A stretch of DNA of 64,000 nt from Acidobacteriota bacterium (GCA_016196065.1 JACPYL010000015.1:109947-173946); one strand, 5' to 3'. Positions 54,386 to 62,511 are shown, counted from the stretch's first letter. Translations and numbers: made by a program. The notes: generated by a model not told the origin, from the sequence alone.

Positions 54386-54874
54386 ATGGTTGTCATCATC
54401 GAGATTGAGCAGGATCAACAGGAACTTCGCCTGGTCGAGGTCGAAGTCGCTAACGAAGAAGCAGAGCTGGCAGGATTTCTCCAGCTTGTCGCGGACAAGT
54501 CAGGAATCCGAGTCGAGGACTTGCTGCTAGACCTTGGCGTCGGTGACATCCAGTTCCAGCCCGAAGCAAGAGTGGGCGAGTGCCTTCGGCATGGCCACAG
54601 GTGGCGCCACCGCCGTGTCTGTGTTGATCTTCACTTTGAATCTGAAGAGGCGAAGCATGATTTTCCCGCTCGTGCAACTTGGGCGCGCGTCCATCACTGG
54701 GGATGCCGCCATTTCGATGTTCCCCATGATGCTTGTGCGAACCTCGAACTCCATGAGGGCAGCCCCACAGGACCCGTCTTAAATGATCGAACTCATGTCG
54801 GGCATCACAAGGGATGCAAGACGGTATGGCTCGTCAAACCGGGACCGGAACCGTATGGCAGCGAATACCGATAA
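54386..54874 (+). CDS. CEHH-type metal-binding protein of ubiquitin-like cassette
   Basis: 162 residues from ATG 54386 (GGAGG upstream); the frame is open to a GTG at 54239 but lacks signals there. The C-terminal half has 'HWGCRHFDVPHDACANLELH' with Cys117, Glu121 and His123, then His140-His141 in 'THVGHHKGCKTVWLVKP'. This fits the predicted metal-binding family named for its conserved C, E, H, H residues, known from operons with prokaryotic E1, E2 and JAB proteins. The N-terminal ~60 residues are acidic and could be a small separate domain. It heads the cassette and overlaps the E2-like gene. Confidence 0.65.
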   Translation: MVVIIEIEQDQQELRLVEVEVANEEAELAGFLQLVADKSGIRVEDLLLDLGVGDIQFQPEARVGECLRHGHRWRHRRVCVDLHFESEEAKHDFPARATWARVHHWGCRHFDVPHDACANLELHEGSPTGPVLNDRTHVGHHKGCKTVWLVKPGPEPYGSEYR

Positions 54875-55319
54875 GCTCGAGTCCGATCTGGCCTCACCCG
54901 AGTTTTGTCACGGCGTCGACCAACTCTTCTGGGAGTTGGTCGACGCATCCGGCATCATCGTCTACATCCGATTATTCGCACCCGATGATCGGTCGTATTT
55001 GGCACGATTTACTTGTGAGAGTTATGCCGAAGAGCCAATTGACTGCAAGTTTGTTGATTCCGTCACGCGTCAATGCGTCGAAACGGCTTGGCCACAAGGT
55101 AATGCCACGTTTGAGCAGTGGATCAAATTCAAGGACCCGCATCTGTTCGTTTGCTGGGAGCAAGACGCCGGTGGCATCAAGCAACATCCGGATTGGAGAG
55201 ATCGAAAAGCATGGATGAAAACAAGGAATCCAATTGTCGCGTATCTGAATTTCCTCCGGGAACTGCTGAATCTGCCGACCAGAGGCTACACCCGCCAGCC
55301 GCACTCGACACAGAGCTAG
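54855..55319 (+). CDS. prokaryotic E2-like protein
   Basis: 154 residues from ATG 54855, overlapping the CEHH gene by 20 bases. 'LARFTCESYAEEPIDCKFVD' looks like the strand-loop of the UBC/RWD fold, and 'PHLFVCWEQDAGGIKQHPDW' places Cys100 where the catalytic cysteine of E2 enzymes is expected, with a following His-Pro and Trp. A helix 'NPIVAYLNFLRELLNLP' closes it. In such operons E2-like proteins carry a ubiquitin-like protein from E1 to a target. Assignment is by pattern and context. Confidence 0.55.
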   Translation: MAANTDKLESDLASPEFCHGVDQLFWELVDASGIIVYIRLFAPDDRSYLARFTCESYAEEPIDCKFVDSVTRQCVETAWPQGNATFEQWIKFKDPHLFVCWEQDAGGIKQHPDWRDRKAWMKTRNPIVAYLNFLRELLNLPTRGYTRQPHSTQS

Positions 55320-55810
55320 TCATTCCGCGCAAGTTGTTTGACGAGACCCTAGCGGAACTGCAGGCTCGAAGTGCCGGATGGCGCGAGAGCGCCGCCATTT
55401 TCTGTGGCCGGGTTGTCGGTTCGCAATGGCTAGCCGAAATGGTGAAATTTCACCATCGTCTCTGCGATGACCGTGGCCAGCCCCGGTCAATGCATCTGAC
55501 AGAGGACGCGAAATTCAGGCTCTATGAGGAACTCAATGGTCTCCAGTTCCGGCTAATAGCAGGCATTCACACCCATCCGGAGGATTGGGTTGATCTCAGC
55601 TGGATCGACCAACGGAATCAACTCTGTTCAAAGAGGGGATTTTGGTCTCTCGTCGTTCCCTGGTACGGCCGGGAACCGTGGCCTATTGCCGACATGGGCA
55701 TCCATATCCGCACGTCCAACGGATGGGGGCGCCTGTCTGCCGATCAGGTAAGAGCGCACGTACGCATCACGGAGTCCACCCTTTGGAAACCTACGAGAAC
55801 AGAATTGTAA
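55211..55810 (+). CDS. JAMM/JAB-type isopeptidase
   Basis: 199 residues from ATG 55211 (GGAGAG upstream), overlapping the E2-like gene by 109 bases in another frame. A complete JAMM zinc site is visible: Glu59 in 'WRESAAIFCGRVVG' and His120-x-His122-x7-Ser130-x2-Asp133 in 'IAGIHTHPEDWVDLSWIDQ'. The enzyme should cut isopeptide bonds or process ubiquitin-like proteins. All catalytic residues are present, so it is expected to be active. Confidence 0.85.
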   Translation: MDENKESNCRVSEFPPGTAESADQRLHPPAALDTELVIPRKLFDETLAELQARSAGWRESAAIFCGRVVGSQWLAEMVKFHHRLCDDRGQPRSMHLTEDAKFRLYEELNGLQFRLIAGIHTHPEDWVDLSWIDQRNQLCSKRGFWSLVVPWYGREPWPIADMGIHIRTSNGWGRLSADQVRAHVRITESTLWKPTRTEL

Positions 55811-57036
55811 ACGGGCTGCTGAAAGCTGAAGCTGTGGACGACCCCGACCGGGCCGCGGGCTTGCTCTTGCGGGACATTGAAATCGTGGCTGATCCCCGAC
55901 GTGCAACGGATGATGATCTATGGCCTGCGATTTGGGCCCTAGCTTCAGTGCTCGAGCGTCAATTTTCCGGAAACATCTATATCACCGCCGGGTTGACGAG
56001 TCCATTGAGGCAGCCGGCGCAGCTCAGCTCTCGATGTCGATTCGTGAGACACACACCCCTGCAAAATGCGATAACCATTCATCTTGGCTGCCTTCCGTCG
56101 TCGCCAGATTTGACTCTCTGCGGAGACGCTCGAAGAGCGACAGTTCACTATGGCTCCGTGATCGAGTCATCGGAGAGGGCGACTCCTCTATCCTGTTTTG
56201 CCTTGGCTGGCTATCTCGGTTTTGCCGCTTTGGCCCTAGCTGCGGGAATCCCCATTTATCGCGAGGAATTCGCAGTACCTCAGATATCCCTCCCCTTTCA
56301 ATGCTTCGAACTACCGAGACTTCCAAAAGGCGGGCTACAGTTTATTGGTCTCGGGCACTTAGGGCAGGCATACATTGCTTTGCTTTTCTTTCTTGCGCCT
56401 GTGATTCCGCAGGTGCCGCGAATCCAGCTCGTTGACAAGGACTTCTTCGAGAGTCCAAATTGGTCTACTCAGATTCTTATTGAGACACAGAGCCAGTGGA
56501 TCGGCTGTGCCAAAGCTGACTATCTAAGAGAGCGAGCACAGACATGGGGATGGGAAGCCGAGTCGGAGAGAACGGAGATCACGTGGGGTTGGCACCGTTC
56601 TGAACGCCATTCCGAATTTGCAGTCATGGGTCTGGACAAATTCGACGTCAGACGCATGGCAATTGCCGGAGGCTATTCCTGGGTATTCGACGCGGGTCTG
56701 GGAGACTCATTTCTGCATCCACGCGTTTCCTGGCACTCGATCCCTGCGAACAATTCGCTGGCACGGCGCCTCTTTCCCAGCACTGACCCTGGCGGGATGC
56801 CGCGACCACAAACTACAACTCCGTTTATTGACCGGCTTCGTGCTACACCCGGAGCTTGCGGGCTTTTGATCTACGAGGGAATACAGGCATCTGCTCCTTC
56901 CTTGGGGATGGTGGCATCTGCATTTGTTTGGAGCGAAATTCTACGTTTCCTTTCCGGGGAGAAGCAACAAATTCAAGGTTCCGCAACAATCTGGTCGCCG
57001 ATCCTACCGCCTCTGCGCAACGTATTGGAAAGTTAG
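55783..57036 (+). CDS. ThiF/E1-like activating enzyme
   Basis: 417 residues from TTG 55783, with GGAG eight bases upstream; it overlaps the JAMM gene. The Rossmann part begins near residue 180: 'GLQFIGLGHLGQAYIALLF' (nucleotide loop), 'IQLVDKDFFESPNWSTQIL' (acidic strand and Asn), then 'FAVMGLDKFDVRRMAIA', equivalent to the Asp-rich crossover of E1 enzymes. The first ~170 residues are a separate domain not recognised. E1 enzymes adenylate the C-terminal glycine of a ubiquitin-like protein. The partner modifier is not obvious inside this cassette; the PRTRC C protein is encoded 60 bases downstream. Confidence 0.75.
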   Translation: METYENRIVNGLLKAEAVDDPDRAAGLLLRDIEIVADPRRATDDDLWPAIWALASVLERQFSGNIYITAGLTSPLRQPAQLSSRCRFVRHTPLQNAITIHLGCLPSSPDLTLCGDARRATVHYGSVIESSERATPLSCFALAGYLGFAALALAAGIPIYREEFAVPQISLPFQCFELPRLPKGGLQFIGLGHLGQAYIALLFFLAPVIPQVPRIQLVDKDFFESPNWSTQILIETQSQWIGCAKADYLRERAQTWGWEAESERTEITWGWHRSERHSEFAVMGLDKFDVRRMAIAGGYSWVFDAGLGDSFLHPRVSWHSIPANNSLARRLFPSTDPGGMPRPQTTTPFIDRLRATPGACGLLIYEGIQASAPSLGMVASAFVWSEILRFLSGEKQQIQGSATIWSPILPPLRNVLES

Positions 57037-57095
57037 CTCGTTTCCTGGCAGATGGCTCCTGTACATACCGCACACGACCCACTAGAGGACTGACC

Positions 57096-57299
57096 ATGGA
57101 GATACGTCAACTGGAACGAGAATTCGTCTACAACGGCGTCAAATTGCCCGACACCAGTCCGGCAATGACGCCTGAGCAGGTACGCGATACCTACGTTCAT
57201 CTGTACCCAGAGCTCGCCACCGCCGCCATTGAAGGTCCTGAGGCCAGCGACGGCAAGCTGATCTACAAGTTTGTCCGTGCGATTGGCGCGAAGGGTTAA
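57096..57299 (+). CDS. PRTRC system protein C (ubiquitin-like)
   Basis: 67 residues, ATG 57096. 'REFVYNGVKLPDTSPAMTPE', 'VRDTYVHLYPELATAAIEG' and 'GKLIYKFVRAIGAKG' match PRTRC protein C, a small beta-grasp protein of the prokaryotic ubiquitin group. It ends in Gly ('GAKG'), though not a classical Gly-Gly. It resumes the PRTRC order after the inserted cassette and may be the substrate of the ThiF protein. Confidence 0.8.
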   Translation: MEIRQLEREFVYNGVKLPDTSPAMTPEQVRDTYVHLYPELATAAIEGPEASDGKLIYKFVRAIGAKG

Positions 57300-57329
57300 T
57301 CGCCATTCCCAACCGCAAGCCGAGAGTCC

Positions 57330-57602
57330 ATGCCGATGACAAACAAACTCAAGAAAACGTGCAAGGCCCGATTTGTGAATGGGCCAGTTGACAGTCTGAC
57401 GCACGCGTTGGATCTTGTCTTGCGCGATTCACACTCCCGAACCAATCCCATCGAGGAGCAACTCAGACAATGCCCAGAAGCCTTCAAAGCCGGCGAGTTG
57501 CTCGAAAAAGCGTTAAGCTCGCTCCAGTACGGCCAAGACGAAGTCTCGCAAGACGAGCGCTGGCTACCTCCGGCCGGCTCGGTCGTTCCTCCTATCGTCT
57601 GA
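57330..57602 (+). CDS. hypothetical protein upstream of PRTRC F
   Basis: 90 residues, ATG start. 'LTHALDLVLRDSHSRTNPIE' is helical and the C terminus reads 'RWLPPAGSVVPPIV'. Its stop lies a few bases before the first likely start of the F gene in another frame. It is either a separate small gene or, if a frameshift is present, the N-terminal part of F. Confidence 0.5.
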   Translation: MPMTNKLKKTCKARFVNGPVDSLTHALDLVLRDSHSRTNPIEEQLRQCPEAFKAGELLEKALSSLQYGQDEVSQDERWLPPAGSVVPPIV

Positions 57603-57607
57603 TCGGT

Positions 57608-58696
57608 TTGCCGCAAGCTACAACGATTCCCAACATCAAGAACATTCCTTGGCACTACTGCACTCGCACAGATGAACAACTGGCGGCGCAATTGGGCAAG
57701 AGCCTGTTGCGCCTGGGGATATGCAACACTCGCGATTGGTCTGGCAGCGCCCTGGATTTTGTGGAACGAGGATTCAAACGATTTTGCCGCACCAACGGCG
57801 CGGATGAAGCCAAAGAGATTTGGGACGGAGAGTTGCGGATCACGGACTGCCAGTTTGATTCGGACGCATCGTACCGAGGCCCCTTCGATCCAGAACCCGA
57901 GCAGGAGAGTGAAGTCTTGTATTTAGTGGGGGATTTCAATTCTGCAGCGTCGGTTCCGATCGGGCCGACTCTAGAAAAGCTGCGCCGAGAACATGAGTGG
58001 TTGCCCAAAGCCTTCTTTGAGGTCTTTACCGACAACCTCTACAAGTGGATGCGGGTCTACGACTACCGAGACGCAGTCGAGCAGGCGAACTGCTACATAG
58101 AGGGCGCGGATGTCGAAGACTTGAAGGACTCGTTCTACCCGCTCGTGGAAAAGAAGATACCGGAGTGTCTACGCGTTTCGACAAAGCTCGGCGGCGAGGA
58201 GGCATCGTGTTTTCTGGCTGATGTCCAACCCAGATTGGAGAATCCGACGGCTCGTCAGCTCATCCGCGAGTTGTTGACGATGGATAGCCTCGGGAAGGGT
58301 CACGAACACCCCTGGCCGGGAAAATTGGCCGCGCAGGTTCCCGGACTCGAAGAATATCTGAGTGACACGGACGGTTGTTGTCCGGGTTGTGCCATTACCT
58401 GGCACGAGAATGATGAAATCAGCGCCTGTTTTGACGAAGAAGCCAACACGTCAGGCCAGAATGGGCCCCTGGAGCCCTCAATCATGTTGATGATTCGGCT
58501 GGACCTTCCAACAAGCCAACTGGACGATGAAGTTCGGCGCGTTTTCAACTACGTGAGCGCCATGCTCAAGTCGCTGGCTTCTGGCGCCAGGATCATCAAG
58601 CTCATCCGGGAGGTTGACGATGAATACCTCCGTGACCATCGGCTCAAGTCAGGAGTTTCGGTTGAGCCGGGCCCTGCTGCTATACGGCAAGAGTGA
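57608..58696 (+). CDS. PRTRC system protein F
   Basis: About 362 residues from TTG 57608; the frame is open to an ATG at 57470, and neither start has a good ribosome-binding site. Contains 'ALDFVERGFKRFCRTNGAD', 'LYLVGDFNSAASVPIGPTL' and a Cys-rich 'TDGCCPGCAITWHENDEIS'. Length and position just before the B gene fit PRTRC F, whose function is unknown. It overlaps the B gene by 77 bases. Confidence 0.65.
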   Translation: MPQATTIPNIKNIPWHYCTRTDEQLAAQLGKSLLRLGICNTRDWSGSALDFVERGFKRFCRTNGADEAKEIWDGELRITDCQFDSDASYRGPFDPEPEQESEVLYLVGDFNSAASVPIGPTLEKLRREHEWLPKAFFEVFTDNLYKWMRVYDYRDAVEQANCYIEGADVEDLKDSFYPLVEKKIPECLRVSTKLGGEEASCFLADVQPRLENPTARQLIRELLTMDSLGKGHEHPWPGKLAAQVPGLEEYLSDTDGCCPGCAITWHENDEISACFDEEANTSGQNGPLEPSIMLMIRLDLPTSQLDDEVRRVFNYVSAMLKSLASGARIIKLIREVDDEYLRDHRLKSGVSVEPGPAAIRQE

Positions 58697-59378
58697 CTAC
58701 AACGGCTATCCATACCGCCATCCGTTCATCACCGTCCATGAAGTGATCCACGATAACGACAGCACTCGTCTTGCTGAAGGCCAGCTCGTAACCCCGAAAC
58801 TGCTCAGCGATCTGATGGTTGCGCTTGGCCGCTCGGCTCCGCTCGAGATTCTGCCCGAACGCGTGATTGTGCGAACTGCCGACACGATCGTGTGGTGGAT
58901 GCCGGCCTGCACACGCACCATGTTCTTCAGTGATCGTGGCGGTGACGAGGCGCTGAAGAAGATGAATGGCAAGGAATATCCCCAACCGCCTCTAGTGTTC
59001 AAGGCGTCAGGGTCCCATTTGTGGGTGCGCGCGATAGCGAAGAACCAGCGGCCTAACTCCGACACTAAACTGAGTGTGGCGCCGCACTGGAACTGCTACG
59101 ACAATGGCGTTGTTTGCACTGGGACCATGACGATTCCTCGCGAGAAATCCGTCACCGCTATCGATTGCTGGGAAAAATCATTCTTCCAGAGTGAGTTCAC
59201 GCACGCCGGAGGCGTTCGCAAACATAGCAAGTATCCAGGCGGTTTGATGGCGATGTGGCAGGCTCTCGAAGGCAAGAGAAAATTCCCGACCAGATATTTG
59301 ATTGGGCTGAAACAGAGCTTGGCGGAGTTTGCGAATGACAATGACCAAAGCTACCGCAACGCAAACCAAGACAACTGA
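58620..59378 (+). CDS. PRTRC system protein B (E2-like)
   Basis: 252 residues, ATG 58620 preceded by GGGAGG. 'ALLLYGKSDYNGYPYRHPF', 'VHEVIHDNDSTRLAEGQLV', 'RTADTIVWWMPACTRTMFF' and 'PPLVFKASGSHLWVRAIAK' match PRTRC B, assigned to a prokaryotic E2 family (Prok-E2_D). It overlaps ThiF by 44 bases. Together with C and ThiF it forms a minimal ubiquitin-like relay, though biochemical action has not been shown for this family as far as I know. Confidence 0.8.
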   Translation: MNTSVTIGSSQEFRLSRALLLYGKSDYNGYPYRHPFITVHEVIHDNDSTRLAEGQLVTPKLLSDLMVALGRSAPLEILPERVIVRTADTIVWWMPACTRTMFFSDRGGDEALKKMNGKEYPQPPLVFKASGSHLWVRAIAKNQRPNSDTKLSVAPHWNCYDNGVVCTGTMTIPREKSVTAIDCWEKSFFQSEFTHAGGVRKHSKYPGGLMAMWQALEGKRKFPTRYLIGLKQSLAEFANDNDQSYRNANQDN

Positions 59379-60156
59379 GCATCGTATTCCTGCCGCGCTG
59401 TTGCAGAAGAAAGTGCGGATCACCGTAGTCGGCTGCGGTGGAACAGGGAGCGCAATCGCGGCTGGACTACCTCATCTGCACCAAGCCATGCTGGCGTGGG
59501 GCCATCCGCACGGACTCGACGTGACGCTGGTGGATGGTGACCGGGTCTCCAGATCGAACTGTGTGCGGCAACCATTTAGCGAAAGTGAAATCGGCCTGTA
59601 CAAAGCGGTCGTTCTGGCCACGCGGATCAATATGTTCTGGGGATTGGGATGGAAAAGCAGTCCGCAGTATCTCGATCAAGGCTGGCGGGATGAGACGGAC
59701 ATCGTCATTGGATGTGTTGATTCCCGCGCCGCTCGCCGAGTCATCACGAACACCAGATCGTACTGGGAGAGCTACTACTGGCTGGACATCGGCAACAACG
59801 CTGACACTGGGCAATTCGTTTTGGGCCAGCCCGATAACCGAAACAACAAAACGGGAGGAAGCCGGCTGCCAACGGTTGCGGATCTCTTCCCCGAGATCGT
59901 CAATCCGAGATTGGACAAACGAGACAAACTGCCATCGTGCAGCGCAGTCGAGGCTTTGGAGCGGCAGGAACCGTTCGTGAACCAGGTGCTAGCCAATCAT
60001 TCTCTCGCCATGCTTGCGCGCCTGTTTCGCTACGGTCGGCTGCCATATCATGGCGGGTTCGTAAATGTTGCAACTGGCCGTGTGAGCTGCTTGGCGGTTC
60101 CATTCGGTGGTGGGCAGTCCGCGTGCAAAGGGCCCGCTGGCGCCGCGGCAGCTTGA
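59335..60156 (+). CDS. PRTRC system ThiF family protein (E1-like)
   Basis: 273 residues, ATG 59335 with GGCGGAG upstream. Nucleotide loop 'ITVVGCGGTGSAIAAG' (Gly33-Gly38), 'VTLVDGDRVSRSNCVRQPF' with the conserved Asp, Asn and Arg-Gln of E1 enzymes, and 'DIVIGCVDSRAARRVITN'. 'KLPSCSAVEALERQEPFVN' provides a Cys in the crossover region. It is the last gene of the PRTRC operon before the inverted-repeat segment. Confidence 0.88.
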   Translation: MTMTKATATQTKTTEHRIPAALLQKKVRITVVGCGGTGSAIAAGLPHLHQAMLAWGHPHGLDVTLVDGDRVSRSNCVRQPFSESEIGLYKAVVLATRINMFWGLGWKSSPQYLDQGWRDETDIVIGCVDSRAARRVITNTRSYWESYYWLDIGNNADTGQFVLGQPDNRNNKTGGSRLPTVADLFPEIVNPRLDKRDKLPSCSAVEALERQEPFVNQVLANHSLAMLARLFRYGRLPYHGGFVNVATGRVSCLAVPFGGGQSACKGPAGAAAA

Positions 60157-60239
60157 CTCTCGATCCGAACTAGACGAAAATCGGTGACTTCCCCTCCCAA
60201 GAAAGAAACAGGCCAAAGTCCCGTTGGATCATTGCTGAA

Positions 60240-60264
60240 CTAGTACAGATAACTGAGAATTATC
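60240..60264 (+). repeat. inverted-repeat arm, left outer copy
   Basis: A 25-base sequence, CTAGTACAGATAAC followed by TGAGAATTATC. Its reverse complement occurs at 62453-62477 and 62487-62511. The core GATAA-7 bases-TTATC is itself a short inverted repeat, the layout of a tyrosine-recombinase crossover site. Confidence 0.9.
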
Positions 60265-60266
60265 AC

Positions 60267-60284
60267 AGATAACTGAGAATTATC
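60267..60284 (+). repeat. inverted-repeat arm, left inner copy
   Basis: A second copy of the 18-base core AGATAACTGAGAATTATC, 20 bases after the first. The ATG of the flavoprotein gene lies one base beyond its end. Confidence 0.9.
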
Positions 60285-60285
60285 G

Positions 60286-61488
60286 ATGCTAGCTACGGAC
60301 GTCATCGTGGCGGGAGGAGGCGTCTCTGGCTTGTTGATTGCCAGCGCCCTGGCACCGCACTGTTCCGTAGTGCTGATCGAACAGTCTGGCCATCTTCCAC
60401 AGAACAAGTATTGGTTAACCGATGAGAAGGCACTTCAGGGAAATCCTGACCTCGTTCCTTGCGTCGACAGGTGCTATGAGTTTCTCGACTTCATTGCCTA
60501 CGACGGGCTGACGGCAAGGGTGAATGGAAAGTATTGCCTTTGGGATACGAACAAACTCATCGACCAGCTTGCCCTAGAACTCTCCCACCATGGAGTTCGC
60601 ATCCTGACTGGACACAGGCTCTACAGCGTTTCCGACAATCGAAACGGCATCGTAGTCCGTGCAAATGCGGAATCGTTGCATGCAAGGTTGTTGGTTGACT
60701 GTATGGGCTTCGGATCGCCCCTTGTTAGCGCCAAGAACATCGCTTCAATTACTGGGTACTACATTATGTACGGCACAGAGGTCCGTATCAGGAACGATCT
60801 GCCGCCGGTCGCCCTGGATAATGTAATCATCGACCGGCATCCGGCATTCTTTGAACTGTTTCCTAGTTCGAGGGGTACTGCGCATGCCGGCATAATCCTC
60901 CCAGCTCGCCAATATCGAATAGACCGATCACTAAAAGGTGACCTCCATTTCATTTTGACGAAGTCTCATTACTCACAACACGTTGAATGGGATCCCAAGA
61001 GCCAGAAATCGTATTTTGGGATCATCCCCGTTGGACGCCTGCACCAACCTGCGCTCGACCGCATCGTTTTCTTCGGAGAAGCGGGACAAGCAAATCCTGC
61101 GGCCAGTGCGACCGGGCTCGCGCGGATGTTGCGCTCCTATCGTGACCTGGCGGCTTCGATAGTTGGCTGCCTAAGGGACGACAAACTCATGCGCAACCAT
61201 CTGTTGCATGCGATTCCCCAATATATGACCGCGATGAATCGCATTTTCCAAGAGACGCTCTTCGAGAGCCTACTGTCCTTCGATAGCGACGACTTCCAAC
61301 GGCTCGTGCGGGACCTGAGCCAGTATCCGCACGACATCATCAACGATCTAGTTTTTGCAGAATTCGACTTTCGGAGAGTCAAGGCGCTGAGGCTGGGCCT
61401 TGATGCGGTGTTACGTCCGGGCAGCGTTCTCGGCCCACATGTACTGAAGTCTGTCAGTCGCTTCTTGTCGCGAATACGTTCAAGGTGA
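60286..61488 (+). CDS. lycopene-cyclase-like FAD-dependent oxidoreductase
   Basis: 400 residues. An N-terminal FAD site 'DVIVAGGGVSGLLIASAL' (Gly10-x-Gly12-x2-Gly15), then 'VVLIEQSG', 'LLVDCMGFGSPLV' and 'IVFFGEAGQANPAASATGL', the second nucleotide motif typical of the lycopene cyclase and geranylgeranyl reductase group of flavoproteins. Substrate is unknown; no carotenoid genes are near. Convergent with, and overlapping by 9 bases, the membrane protein gene. The start codon is one base after the left repeat, so the leader of its mRNA is the repeat itself. Confidence 0.75.
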   Translation: MLATDVIVAGGGVSGLLIASALAPHCSVVLIEQSGHLPQNKYWLTDEKALQGNPDLVPCVDRCYEFLDFIAYDGLTARVNGKYCLWDTNKLIDQLALELSHHGVRILTGHRLYSVSDNRNGIVVRANAESLHARLLVDCMGFGSPLVSAKNIASITGYYIMYGTEVRIRNDLPPVALDNVIIDRHPAFFELFPSSRGTAHAGIILPARQYRIDRSLKGDLHFILTKSHYSQHVEWDPKSQKSYFGIIPVGRLHQPALDRIVFFGEAGQANPAASATGLARMLRSYRDLAASIVGCLRDDKLMRNHLLHAIPQYMTAMNRIFQETLFESLLSFDSDDFQRLVRDLSQYPHDIINDLVFAEFDFRRVKALRLGLDAVLRPGSVLGPHVLKSVSRFLSRIRSR

Positions 61489-62448
61489 ACGCACGCCCAA
61501 CAGGTAGTTGAAAAAGCTCTTTACTGCCGGGTCACTGTTGTAGGCCAGAGAGATTGCGAAGAAGATTGCCAGCAAGTATGAAGGCAAACTCTTATAGTCC
61601 AAGAAGGGGAGGATTTGGGAGCTCAGCACTGCACTCTCCCGAAGATCGAGCAGAAGACCCTTTGTATTCGATTCCTCGGCCGCGCCTAGTCTTTCCATCG
61701 TTCTGAACACCTTGTATTGCAGAATCTTCCGCAGTACGTAGCGCGGATAGTAGTTGTAGAACAATGTTCCGGGAAGAAACAGGATAAGAGGTGTCGACAG
61801 GAAAGTTCTCCACATCTCATGGTGGAAGTGAAAACCAGCCGTCAGGGTCCCCCTGAATCCCGCGTAAATGGCGACCAAACCTAGCGCCGTCGTCATCGCC
61901 AAATAGGACGTCAAGTTTTCCAAATGCAACGGACTGTACACACGCTTGAACTCGACTGTTTCCATGTGCTCGAACAATTCGTGGAAAGCGAGAATTGTTT
62001 CCACGAAGTGGCACAGAAGGAATGCCGCGACGTAGTAGATAGCGCATACGCCAAGAAATATTGCATAGTACGCGAAGCCAGTATTGGGTATACCGTAAAC
62101 CGAGGTCAGCAACACGCCCACGACGGTGACCGGTATCGTGTAACGATAGGCATTCCGGTGGCGTGTTGAGCGCTCGATTCTGCCTGTCATCGCAGCCGTG
62201 ACCTCGTTCGCGGCTAACACACCATTGATGTCCAAGGGTAAGAGACGGCCCCTCGTCGACACAAAAGCTGCCAAACCAACTCCAAACGTCCACACCCAAG
62301 GCCCTTTCATGCCCACTACCGCAGTCTGGATAAGGCCAACTGCGGCGTCACGACCATTGAACAGCCATGCAGCAATGGCGCACACGGCAAGTAGCCCGCA
62401 GATCAGGAGGAATTGCTGAACAAGCGATTTGAAAGCTGCAAATAGCAC
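61480..62448 (-). CDS. multi-pass membrane protein of unknown function
   Basis: 322 residues, GTG at 62446-62448, four bases inside the right repeat. About seven membrane segments ('FLLICGLLAVCAIAAWLF', 'YYAIFLGVCAIYYVAAFLL', 'LPSYLLAIFFAISLAYN'). 'LCHFVETILAFHELFEHMET' and 'GFHFHHEMW' place several His and Glu residues near membranes, which could bind metal as in di-iron membrane enzymes, but the pattern is not a known one. Paired with the flavoprotein in the inverted-repeat segment. Confidence 0.65.
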   Translation of the reverse strand: MLFAAFKSLVQQFLLICGLLAVCAIAAWLFNGRDAAVGLIQTAVVGMKGPWVWTFGVGLAAFVSTRGRLLPLDINGVLAANEVTAAMTGRIERSTRHRNAYRYTIPVTVVGVLLTSVYGIPNTGFAYYAIFLGVCAIYYVAAFLLCHFVETILAFHELFEHMETVEFKRVYSPLHLENLTSYLAMTTALGLVAIYAGFRGTLTAGFHFHHEMWRTFLSTPLILFLPGTLFYNYYPRYVLRKILQYKVFRTMERLGAAEESNTKGLLLDLRESAVLSSQILPFLDYKSLPSYLLAIFFAISLAYNSDPAVKSFFNYLLGVRSP

Positions 62449-62452
62449 GAAA

Positions 62453-62477
62453 GATAATTCTCAGTTATCTGTACTAG
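62453..62477 (-). repeat. inverted-repeat arm, right inner copy
   Basis: Reverse complement of the left outer arm. It is part of a 34-base tandem duplication that also contains GCACGAAA before the core. Confidence 0.9.
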
Positions 62478-62486
62478 AGCACGAAA

Positions 62487-62511
62487 GATAATTCTCAGTT
62501 ATCTGTACTAG
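62487..62511 (-). repeat. inverted-repeat arm, right outer copy
   Basis: Second copy of the right arm, exactly 34 bases after the first and identical to it over the 25-base arm. Confidence 0.9.

Larger units (their letters stand above)
60240..62511. other. segment bounded by inverted recombination sites (putative invertible cassette)
   Basis: About 2.3 kb holding two convergent genes, enclosed by the 25-base inverted repeats with two copies at each end. Each gene's start codon sits directly inside the repeat (1 base on the left, 4 on the right). A tyrosine recombinase gene is just outside on the right. A weak -35-like TTGGAT (60224-60229) lies 17 bases before the left repeat. Inversion would place the other gene next to the left flank. 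Confidence 0.6.
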
